Source: Trissonchulus latispiculum (taxonomy: Eukaryota > Nematoda > Enoplea > Enoplida > Ironidae). From it: a stretch of DNA of 64,000 nt. The notes beneath the pieces were generated by a model. That model worked only from the letters and a program-made list of their open reading frames with translations, was not told where the DNA came from and did no database searches. The stretch lies in assembly GCA_030248195.1 (NCBI GenBank), contig JASAND010022050.1, positions 1 to 64,000 of the forward strand, written 5' to 3'. The translations under genes and the position numbers were made by a program. Numbering within the stretch: position 1 is the first letter of the stretch; the number at the start of each line of letters is the position of its first letter. Below, in pieces: positions 56,346 through 64,000 of this stretch.

Positions 56346-57358
56346 GGTGCTGGTATCGCTTTGTGTAAATATGACCCTATAGGCTTTAATTCTGTATGAA
56401 AGTGGATGAAACTTTCCAAATATACTATTTCGGTGCTCTTGAACATTCTGGGACCAGTCCCGCATTTTTACGTGCAAAGATAAGAAATTTTTGGTTTTTG
56501 CCATTATTCTCTCAGCACATAGTCGAGACACCAGATTGGTTGGTATGGCTGGAAAGAGGGCACCAAAATGAACATTTTTGCTTTTACAACTTTTGAGCTA
56601 TCTTTAGTGGTTAAGTCAGTATAAGCAAAAAACGATTTTTGGGGTCCAAAAATGGCTGTTTTCGAGAAAATCAGTTTTTTTCAAAATTACTGCCAAATCA
56701 TACGGACAATTTTGGTTTATTTATTCTCGATCGATACACAGTCTCATTGCACATTTTATCAATGCCTGTTAGCCGGAGTTTGTTGCTCTAAGCTAGAGAT
56801 CTGGCCGAAAAACCATTTTGGCAAAACTGCGATTATTTTGTTTTGAACATCGATTTCTCAAAAACTACTCAATGGATTCGCGTGATTTTTGGCAGAATGA
56901 GAATTCGCACTATTGCGGAGGGACATTTTTCTTGGTTTGAGCTAAAACATCTCCAGTTGCGAGAAAACTCAATGCAAAGTTGCGAAATTTTGTGTCACCG
57001 CACATTTAATGGATTTTCTTAACCGTTAAGACCTGCTGAGCCAAATCCCAAAAAATGTCCCTCGGCCCACATGTCCTTTATAGGTCGGCGCAAGAAAAAA
57101 TTTTGGCCGATTCCACAGTTTTGAGAAATCGATGTTCAAAAATTTTTGGTCTATATTCAACCTGTCAGATGTCAGTATGTCAGAAAATTTTCGCTATTTT
57201 TTGCGGATTTTTACTAGTTTCGTTCTGTCATGAGAATCTACAGATTATAAGCTTTAAAATGATGTATAAAGCTCTTTCCAACTCACAAAATTGCGAAAGT
57301 TAGGGCGTTTCAAAAACTACCCACAAAAGCACTGCACAAAACGATACCAGCACCTTAA
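56342..57358. mobile_element. TTAA MITE (GGTGCTGGTATCG family), chain member 2
   Basis: It shares the TTAA at 56342-56345 with its neighbour and has its own at 57355-57358. Tips GGTGCTGGTATCGCTTTGTG and CGATACCAGCACC. It is similar to member 1 but not identical, so this is separate insertion or older tandem duplication rather than a recent copy. Confidence 0.85.
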
Positions 57359-58241
57359 GGGGGGGGGGGCTACTTGGGTCAAAAATTCGACCCACACGGA
57401 TTTCGCTCAAATTGTGCCCATTGATACTCCCTAGGCCCCTACGCAAGCCATTGAAATTTGAGCTGATTTCGTCCAGTAATAAAAAAGTTACAGCCATTCA
57501 AAATTTCCAATTCCTATTCAAAATGGCCCAAAATCGGAACTTTAAAATTTTCACTTCTGACAACGATATCTTACTCAAATCAAAACCGTTCGAAACGTTC
57601 TGTAGCTCATTTTGCAGCTTAATACAATATCTAAAACTTGTCGAAGAGCTTTTTTCAAAATTCGGTTTCTAACTTTTACAGTAATCGTTTATGTGAGGTA
57701 ACCCCCAAAACACAGAAATTGAAAAATCGTGAAAATACGGTTTTTGGCCTATAACTTTGAATGGCTGCAAAATAAACGTTTATGCCAAGAAGAAAAGTTC
57801 TTTAGAATTGAAAAAGCTATCGATTGATATAGATATTGTGCATATTTGAAAACTTCGAAAATTTTTGAAAAATGTCAGATTTTGACCATTTTTGGGGGTT
57901 ACCTCACATAAACGATTGCTGTAAAAGTTAGAAACCGAATTTTGAAAAACGCCCTTCGACAAGTTGTCGATATTGTATTTAGCTGCAAAATGAGCTATAG
58001 AACGTTTCGAACGGTTTTGATTTGAGTAAGATATCGTTGTCAGAAGTGAAAATTTTAAAGTTCCGATTTTGGGCCATTTTGAATAGGAATTGGAAAATTT
58101 GAATGGCTGTAACTTTTTTATTACTGGACGAAATCAGCTCAAATTTCAATGGCTTGCGTAGGGGCTTAGGGAGTATCAATGGGCACAATTTGAGCGAAAT
58201 CCGTGAGGGTCGAATTTTTGACCCAAGTAGCCCCCCCCTTT
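57355..58241. mobile_element. Foldback with G11/C8 ends, chain member 3
   Basis: Left TTAA at 57355 is followed by G11, CTACTTGGGTCAAAAATTCG; the mirror CGAATTTTTGACCCAAGTAG, C8 and TTT ends at 58241. The arms (57359-57705, 57895-58238) are about 97 percent complementary by eye, around a 190-bp loop. Right TTAA is changed to TTTG. Same plan as 7116-8336 but unrelated arm sequence. Confidence 0.85.
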
Positions 58242-58310
58242 GCAGCACTATCGGGAGCCTGAAGCACGTAGGGATGTTATAAGTGACAACATCGAAACAA
58301 TGGTCAGCGA
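58242..58310 (+). pseudogene. Gypsy RT continuation after the MITE chain
   Basis: A short plus-strand frame reads QHYREPEARRDVISDNIETM then a stop. It is in the position and style of the segment that follows the PPIK entry to gypsy RT. It appears to be the other side of the same gene split at TTAA. Nothing further of RT is seen downstream. Confidence 0.5.
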
Positions 58311-58649
58311 GTGAATGCACCTAATTCGTATGAATGTGTCTGTAGCACATCGTGGTATCTGTTATCCATCGTACAGAGTAACATTGAATTAATCTACAGT
58401 TTAATACATAATCGTTAATACTTGCTTGAAGCGTCCTTACATGACATAAATACGGGATACATAAACTACTAGAAAACACCTATCTACGAATCTCTCTCTA
58501 TCATTGTTATACGTATATACAAATTCTAATATCTATATTACGTATATGAATACCTATTTCCAATAATCATTATAATAATTAAGAAATTATCTAAAATTCT
58601 TTAATTGTAAAGGGGCGTCAAAAATCAAGTTATCAAAAATAATTATATA
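58311..58649. other. No gene recognised
   Basis: AT-rich DNA. No repeat end seen. Confidence 0.35.
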
Positions 58650-58800
58650 TTTTAAAAATTTCGAATTTTTGGCTAAAAATTTTTAAAACTTTAGGCAGGG
58701 GTTTGAGGGGAAGGGTTAGCCGAAGGGGAGGGGTTGTTAAACGTTTTTAGGGGATAGGGTCGGCGTCGGCGACCCCTCCATTTGGGGGTAATTAAACACA
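58650..58800 (+). repeat. Partial module M1
   Basis: The second half of M1: GGCTAAAAATTTTTAAAA, GGGGTTTGAGGGG, and GGCGACCCCTCCATTTGGGG. Confidence 0.6.
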
Positions 58801-59056
58801 CCCAGGTTATTTTTTACCGCTGGGGCCGACCCCCGAAATTGACCTTCCCCCTCCCGAAAATTCCTTCCTCCCCCGAAATCGCCCACTCCCTGGATTTTTT
58901 TGCTCCCCCCCGGAATTTTTTGGGAGCCCAGCCCAAATTTTTGCCAAAATACACAAATTTTCAAACGTTTTGCGGCGGAGATTTTTTCACCCTTCTAACC
59001 TCACAGCCAGCTTAAAACATATTTTTTAGTGAAAGCAGCAACAACTGCTCTGCTCC

Positions 59057-59220
59057 CATAGGTGTACCACCTGTTTGGGTTGGGTGGGGGGGAGTAAAAA
59101 GTCCAAATCTGGCTTGGGGGGTTTCAACATAGTTTCCCTGGAACTTTGGGTCTGGGAGGGTGAATCTTGGCCGACCTCCGAAATGTGATGGGTCCCCCCC
59201 ACCCCCCCCAACACACCTAT
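59057..59220. repeat. G/C-run module with CATAGGTGTACC and ACACACCTATG ends
   Basis: CATAGGTGTACCACCTGTTT through GGGGAGTAAAAAGTCCAAAT (inverted relative of 4287-4497), then CATAGTTTCCCTGGAACTTT to ACACACCTATGG. It includes the first of two 71-bp direct repeats. Confidence 0.6.
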
Positions 59221-59292
59221 GGTTTCAACATAGTTTCCCTGGAACTTTGGGTCTGGGAGGGTGAATCTTGGCCGACCTCCGAAATGTGATGG
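59121..59292 (+). repeat. 71-bp segment repeated at 101-bp spacing
   Basis: GTTTCAACATAGTTTCCCTG through CCGACCTCCGAAATGTGATGGG occurs at 59121-59192 and 59222-59292 with no difference seen. The separating 30 bp are C-rich and end in ACACACCTATG. Confidence 0.8.
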
Positions 59293-59309
59293 GGGGGGGT
59301 ACCCCCCCG

Positions 59310-59630
59310 AATTCGGACCTCAGAAATTTCGAAAAATGGCCAAACAATGCAAACTTTTCTGCAATTTAGCCCTTTTTTCATCGTAATAAGGCTTGTTCTT
59401 AACGTTTTAGGCGTTTTTGCACCGTTTTAAAGCGATTTTAGTCCAAAATTTTAGAAAAATTTTTCAAAAAATGACCAAATTTAGCTAACTTTTTGAGTCC
59501 AAAAATCGTTGGGGGGGTTCGGGTCGGGGGGAGGGGTAACCAAAAGTTGGGGGAGGGTAAGTAAAAAAATCTGGGGGTAAATTTGGTCGAAAATTTTGGG
59601 ATGGGAGACCCCCCCTAAGGAAACTATGGG
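59310..59630 (+). repeat. Relative of the 6098-6488 MITE-like module
   Basis: GAATTCGGACCTCAGAAATT, TAGCCCTTTTTTCATC, TTAACGTTTTAGGCGTTTTT and the GGGGGGTTCGGG end, up to TAAGGAAACTATGGG, follow the order of 6120-6470. Confidence 0.65.
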
Positions 59631-59859
59631 TTTCAAAAATCGGAAATATAAAAAAAGAACTACCCAATGTTTTTCGGCTAAAAATGGCCCTTTTTGGACA
59701 TAAAATCGACTATTTTCGAAATAAATCTAAGAAAAAACCACTTGTATTGCGTTTTAAAACCTATTTTGTAGCGTTTTAAACTGTTTCTAGACAATTTTTT
59801 CAGAAAATTTTTGAAAAATTGCAAAAAGTTTTGCAAAAATTTAGCATTTTTTCTCTTGT

Positions 59860-59945
59860 TTGGACCCCATTTTAGGGGGGGAGGGAGGTCAGCTCGGCTT
59901 GGGGGGAGTATATAGTTGAGGTCGGGTATGGGTACTCTAAGCTTG
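59860..59945 (-). repeat. Partial inverted 'ACCAGGCTACAG' module
   Basis: The minus strand reads CCCGACCTCAACTATATACT, AAGCCGAGCT and CCTAAAATGGGGTCC, as in 2460-2540. Confidence 0.6.
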
Positions 59946-59955
59946 TAACCATGGG

Positions 59956-60640
59956 CATATATAGGTGTGGCTGGGCAAAAAATCTGGGGGGGGGGGTTCC
60001 GACGGAGGGTGGGGCGACCCCCCTAAATTTTCTGAAATTTGGAATCCTTGCTTTGTGTCTGACATTGATAATGTTGAGAGTGTTCAACGGTATTTTACAC
60101 GTAGAATTATTTTCCCTAGAGTTCTACCTTATGAAGAACGCTTAAGTGAACTTAATCTAGAATCTTTGAAATCTCGCCGCGACTTTAAAGACCTGGTTTT
60201 GGTCTATAAAATAGTTAATGGATATACCCATTTGCATCCCGATGAGTTTTTCGAAGTAACAACCTCGCAAAGGGAGCTTAGGGGCCATGCTTATAAATTC
60301 AGGACACCTTTATGTAACCTGACCTGTAAGAAACATTTCTTTTCTAATAGAGTTATATCTGCTTGGAATAATTTACCTGCTGCAGTTGTGGAGACTTCCA
60401 GCATTGAACTGTTTAAGCATCGTTTAAGACATTACCTATCTTTGTGAATCTTTTTCTCTCCGTCTTATATTTTCCTTTGCTTTCAATAAATTGAATTGAA
60501 TTGAAATTCGATTTTATGCCATTTTTGGCCACTTTTTGGCCAAAATTCTGGGGGGGGGTATTAAAAATCTGAAAATCTGGGGGGGGGGGTCGCCAAAATT
60601 TGTCATTTTGGTGGGGGGGGGGTCCCCCCCCTAACACATC
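59956..60640 (-). mobile_element. CATAGGTGTGGCTGGG module split by a LINE fragment
   Basis: The outer parts (59956-60045 and 60500-60640) match the reverse complement of 1420-1623. The uninterrupted relative has a continuous TAAATTTTCGATTTTATTCC. Here that sequence is broken between AAATTTTCTGAAATT and GAAATTCGATTTTATGCC by the LINE. Confidence 0.65.
60040..60505 (+). pseudogene. 5'-truncated LINE 3' end (CR1/Jockey group)
   Basis: The frame to TGA at 60447 encodes the C-terminal domain of a LINE reverse transcriptase. It has SVQRYFTRRI, YEERLSELNLESLKSRR, LVLVYKIVNGY, FSNRVISAWNNLP and SSIELFKHRL. It ends in a 3' tail CAATAAATTGAATTGAATTG, a short tandem tail of the type CR1/L2 elements carry. 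It has no RT core and so is a dead 5' truncation. The reading frame itself is intact, suggesting fairly recent insertion. Confidence 0.85.
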
Positions 60641-60660
60641 TATGGGTGGGGGGTCTTTCC

Positions 60661-60840
60661 CATAGGTGTACCAGGCTACAGTTTACCCCCTGTGAGACCC
60701 CCACGGAGAGGCCAGACCCCCCACCCCCCATACCCGACCACGACTACTCCCCCCCAAGCCGAGCTCAGACCCCTCCTCCCCCCCCCTAAAATGAGGTCCC
60801 AAACAAGTGAAAAATGCAAGATTTTCGCAAACATTTTTAA
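60661..60840 (+). repeat. G-run repeat module, 'ACCAGGCTACAG' type, copy 4
   Basis: CATAGGTGTACCAGGCTACA, GTGAGACCCCCACGGAGAGG, AAGCCGAGCTCAGACCCC, CCTAAAATGAGGTCCC. It is interrupted at 60877 by the GAGACC element. Confidence 0.75.
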
Positions 60841-60876
60841 ACTTTTCAAAATTTTTTTTAAAAAATTGGTTGGAAA

Positions 60877-61281
60877 CAGGGTTGGGCGAGACCGAGATTT
60901 TACCGAGACCGAGACCGAGAACGAGACCGAGACCAAGGTACCGAGACCGAGACCGAGACCGAGACTGGCCAAGTCTCGGCTTTTGGGCGAGACCGAGACC
61001 GAGACCGAGACTAGCAATTTTTAGCTTAAAATTAGTTTCAACCATTTTTTGAGGCTTAGATCTAGTATTAGGGGCTTTAACACATAAACATATGGTATCC
61101 GCACCTTGTTAGTTAATTTTCATAACACTCATTTAAAATTTTCGCCAAAATTAGATATTTTCAAAAAATTTCCGGTCTCGGTCCGAGACCGAGACTTTTG
61201 GGTGAGCGAGACCGAGACCGAGACTGGCCAAGTCTCGGCTTTTGGGCGAGACCGAGACCGAGACCGAGACTCCCAACCCTG
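60877..61281. mobile_element. hAT-like MITE built of GAGACC repeats
   Basis: 405 bp with ends CAGGGTTGGG and CCCAACCCTG and a perfect 8-bp duplication GTTGGAAA (60869-60876, 61282-61289): a hAT signature. Both arms are (GAGACC)n with GGCCAAGTCTCGGCTTTTGG repeated at 60967 and 61227. Thr-Glu and Arg-Ser dipeptide frames come from the repeat and are not genes. Confidence 0.85.
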
Positions 61282-61619
61282 GTTGGAAATACTTAAAAAC
61301 GCTGAAAAATAGGTTTTAAAACACAATACGAGTGGATTTTTATTAGATTTATGTCGAAAACAGTAGATTTTATGTCCAAAAAGAGCTATTTTAGCTGAAA
61401 AAAATTACAAATTAAAAAAATTACAAAAAATTAAAAAATTGGGTACCGTTTGGGTACAGTTTTTTGAAAATTTCCGATTTTTGAGACCCCCCAAGCCAGA
61501 TTTGGACTTTTTACTCCACCCCCCAACCCAAAAAAGGGGGACCCCGGGTGGCGGCTCGGGGGGGGCCACCGCGGGGGGAAAGGGGGGGGTGAATACACTA
61601 TGCGCGGGGTCCTGTTAAT

Positions 61620-61955
61620 TTATTCAAAATTTTGTTTTTTTTGTGTTTGTTTTTTTTTTTTTTCTTTTTTTTTTTTGTTGTTTTTTTTTGTCGAAAAGTT
61701 TTAATATAAAAATTTGAAAAAATCTTTGTTTTGATGAGAGATTTTTTTTTATTTTTGTTTTTTTTTATGCTTTGTTTACTCAGACAAAATTAAAATAAAT
61801 AATTGAAATACAAATTGAAATTTTTTAATTATTTTTTGGGTTGTGGGAAAAATAATTAATTGTTTAAATATTTTGTTTTTTTTTTTACTTTTTTCATATT
61901 TTTTTTTTATTTTTTTTTTTTTTTTTTTTTTTTTGTGTTTTTTTTGTTTTGTTTC
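61620..61955. repeat. T-homopolymer-rich low complexity
   Basis: Runs of T8-T25 with few other bases, directly upstream of the GC-rich LINE. It could be an older poly(A) tail of a minus-strand insertion or assembly-prone sequence. No gene. Confidence 0.7.
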
Positions 61956-62109
61956 TGTTCCGATGGCTATCACCTCAAATGTGGTGGAACGGTGGACCTC
62001 CTTGGGCGGATCCGGGTCCCTATCACGACCCCCCTCCCCTGGTGCGAAGCGATGGCCTTTCTTTCTTCCCTTCCTCAGAGAAGGCACTTCATTCCCCTGG
62101 ACCCCCTTC

Positions 62110-64000
62110 TGGTGCGACCCCTACCGAACACTCCATCGAGCCGCCTTTTTCTCCGCCGGTCCAGGTAAACCTGCCTACTGGAACCGGCTGCTGCTGATGG
62201 CAGGTGATGTAGAACCCAACCCGGGCCCCTCCTCCTGGCCCTGTGGTATCTGCAGAATCAATGTTGGGTATAAGGACTACTCTATCAGGTGTAAATCCTG
62301 CCGCTCCTGGCACCACAGAAAATGCCTCAACCTAACCGTTGCCGAACTTAATGCGGTCGCCAGCGACGGCGACTGGCAGTGTGACCACTGTCTCCACCCT
62401 GCCCCAGTTCCTCTCTTTGCCCCCACGTCTCCAGCTGCCTCTCCACCCCCTACCCCACCCAGCTCTAAGCCAGTCCGTAATGTCTGCAGGCAACCCAGCT
62501 CCGGCCTCAAATTTCTCCAGTGGAACTGTAATGGTCTGAGCCAGGCCAAAAAAGTAGAACTGCAGCAGCTGCTACACAGTGGCTCCTATGACATTGCAGC
62601 TATACAGGAGACTAATCTGCAGCCTGGTAAACCTTTCGCCGTGCCCGGGTACTCAGTATTTCGGAAAGACCGTGTGACTCCCCGGGGCAGAGGCCCTCCA
62701 AAAGGGGGCGGAGTGGCCCTCCTTGTCCGAAATGGTATCCAACATCGTCCCTCCTCCAGACCTCTCACCGCTCCGACGGACTTCACAACAGACGCGGTCG
62801 CAGTGGAAATCTTCGGGAACAGAGACCTCACTGTTGTCTCTGTCTATGTGCCTCCTATCACTCCAGGGGCCCTTGATCTGCGTCAGCAGAAATTCCAACC
62901 ATCTGCTCTCCCGGCAAACCGGGGCTGTATAGTCCTTGGGGACTTTAATGGCCACAGCCCCCTCTGGGATTCCTCTTCCACCGTGTCTGATGGAGTGGGT
63001 GCACTTCTAGAGGACTGGATGGAATCGCAATCCCTACTACCAGTCAACGACGGATCTCGGACGCGCACCAACCCAGCGACCGGAAATGGATCTGCTCCGG
63101 ACGTTTCCATTATCCACCACTCCATGGCAACTCACTGTGACTGGTCCGTACATCATACCCCCCTCGGCTCTGACCATCACCCCATAACAGTCTCCGTTTC
63201 CGGAATGCTGAACCGCAACCAGCCCCGGCGCAGCCGGCCTAGATTCAGCAAAGCCAACTGGGAAACCTTTGGAAAAATTTTGGATGCTGCCCTTCCGTCA
63301 GATCCGAGCCTCATCCAATGTGCCGAATCTGCCTGCAGTCTGTTCACCAGTGCAGTCTCCAAAGCGCAGACAGCAGCTGTTCCCGTTGGGGACTCAAGAC
63401 CTCCTAAGCCATGGTGGTCTCCTGCTGTTGCTGCTGCCATAGGCCAACGTGAAGCACTCTACAAGGAATCTAGGCGGAATCCGGACCGCCTGCCGGACTG
63501 GAAGGAGGCATGCAGAACAACCCGCAAACTAATTATTGACTCAAAACGGGAATGTTGGAGAAAATTTGCCTCTCAGCTGAACGCCAGATCAGACCCCTCC
63601 TCAGTCTGGAGGACAGTCAAGAAAATCAACGGAAACCAGCATAGTGGACAGAGCTCTGGTGCTGCCCTGGTCGTCAACGGAAAGGTCCTGGCCACACCAA
63701 ATGCCAAAGCTAACGCCTTCGTCAAGGAGTATGCTTCGGTGGCCCTAACTCGTCCCAGGAAAGAAGATAGAATCGTCCCCCACCACGTGAAGGACACCCT
63801 GAGGCTACAGTGTAGTCAAGCATCAGCCGAGCTGCCAACGCCTGGCCACCAACCATTCACGTTGGGGGAACTGAACCAGGTTCTGTCCAGAATTAAGTCC
63901 TCTGCTGCCCCTGGCCCTGATGGCATTAGCAATGCCAGTCTCCGCCATCTAACCGAGAAAGGCAAAAATTTCCTCCTCCACCTGTGCAACCTCTGCCTAG
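62110..64000 (+). CDS. LINE polyprotein: 2A-like peptide, PHD finger, AP endonuclease, RT start (partial)
   Basis: A single frame without stops, in order. LLLMAGDVEPNPGP (62188-62229) is a 2A-like ribosome-skipping motif (D-x-E-x-N-P-G-P). A PHD-type C4HC3 finger follows (CGIC, CKSC, HHRKC, CDHC; 62243-62390), then a Pro-rich linker. The AP-endonuclease starts at LQWNCNGL (62515), with AIQETNL, GDFNGHSPLWDS (62938) and GSDHHPITV (63163). A connecting region follows, then APGPDGIS (63907), the opening of reverse transcriptase. Endonuclease residues N, E, D-N and SDH are all present, so no lesion is visible. The RT palm lies beyond the window. Integrity and GC content unlike the surroundings suggest recent insertion. 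Confidence 0.9.
62179..62229 (+). other. 2A-like ribosome-skipping motif
   Basis: Codes for WNRLLLMAGDVEPNPGP, with the invariant D-V-E-x-N-P-G-P and a hydrophobic Leu-rich run before it. 2A peptides separate upstream and downstream products during translation; animal CR1-like LINEs are known to carry them at the N-terminus. Activity here is inferred from the motif. Confidence 0.85.

Larger units (their letters stand above)
61956..64000 (+). mobile_element. CR1-like LINE, 5' part, continuing past the window
   Basis: The composition changes sharply to GC-rich at about 61956, right after the T-rich tract. The remaining 2 kb carry one open frame through the window end. The 5' end is probably near 61956. 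The start codon is not certain because no ATG precedes the 2A motif in the same frame within the stretch I read. Confidence 0.8.

Noticed and set aside
57300..58320. Mirror-image plus and minus frames of similar protein
   Set aside because: The two frames are the arms of a foldback element read on opposite strands. No domain and no start context.
60676..61326. Thr-Glu, Arg-Ser and Val-Ser dipeptide-rich frames (RS-domain look)
   Set aside because: They translate (GAGACC)n in different frames and strands inside a MITE with an 8-bp duplication.
61860..62168. Phe-rich frame as a signal or membrane protein
   Set aside because: Produced by T homopolymers. The downstream part is in a different frame from the LINE ORF.

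Overview
The window reads as nuclear DNA of a metazoan, most likely an invertebrate. It has spliceosomal GT-AG introns, long dinucleotide arrays, CR1/Jockey-group LINEs, Ty3/gypsy elements and several DNA-transposon superfamilies. It shows no bacterial operons, Shine-Dalgarno sites or dense coding. The background is AT-rich, interrupted by long homopolymeric G or C runs at both ends. I cannot name the species. Almost everything recognisable is mobile-element DNA, heavily nested. The only well-supported intact multi-exon gene lies inside a transposon.

Layout. 1-6.5 kb and 58.6-61.6 kb: clusters of small modular repeats that combine G8-G20 blocks with A/T-rich bodies. They are bounded by a recurring tip CATAGGTGT or by inverted repeats CATAGTTTCCCTGG. 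7.1-8.3 kb: a TTAA-flanked foldback element. 8.6-10.4 kb: gag-like debris and a NADAR-domain ORF. 10.9-18 kb: largely non-coding, with a 240-bp direct-repeat pair, hairpins and an array of GGCC mini-palindromes. 18-31.5 kb: remains of a minus-strand Ty3/gypsy element (gag, PR, RT, RNase H, IN). It is split by a hAT-like element and a TTAA element, has a candidate primer-binding site at 29.1 kb, and is flanked by two related LTR-like blocks, one of which carries a second hAT-like element. 31.5-39 kb: truncated TTAA elements, a 1.15-kb foldback, one possible terminal exon and an AATCC-rich palindromic element. 39.5-42 kb: a dead minus-strand LINE. 42.2-42.7 kb: an unusually long perfect (GT)n array. 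44-45.1 kb: a broken minus-strand NADAR gene.

45.39-51.25 kb is the most informative object. It is a 5.86-kb DNA transposon with about 270-bp terminal inverted repeats and a perfect 6-bp target duplication (TAGAAA). It carries two convergent genes: an intact six-exon plus-strand gene for a roughly 325-residue C-terminal RING protein, and a degenerate minus-strand gene for an integrase-core transposase whose central catalytic segment is missing. The 6-bp duplication and integrase-type transposase fit the eukaryotic IS3EU group as I remember it.

51.3-58.3 kb: a plus-strand gypsy gag-PR-RT remnant whose RT start is split by a chain of three TTAA elements (two 1-kb MITEs and one foldback) stacked end to end. 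60.9-61.3 kb: a small hAT-like element built of GAGACC repeats. 62.1-64 kb: a young-looking, GC-rich LINE with an uninterrupted frame running off the window. It encodes a 2A-like NPGP peptide, a PHD-type finger, an AP-endonuclease domain and the start of reverse transcriptase.

Working together: the elements form clear nests (hAT into gypsy integrase, TTAA elements into gypsy RT and into a minisatellite, a LINE into a G-run module), so relative ages can be read. No cellular pathway is encoded here.
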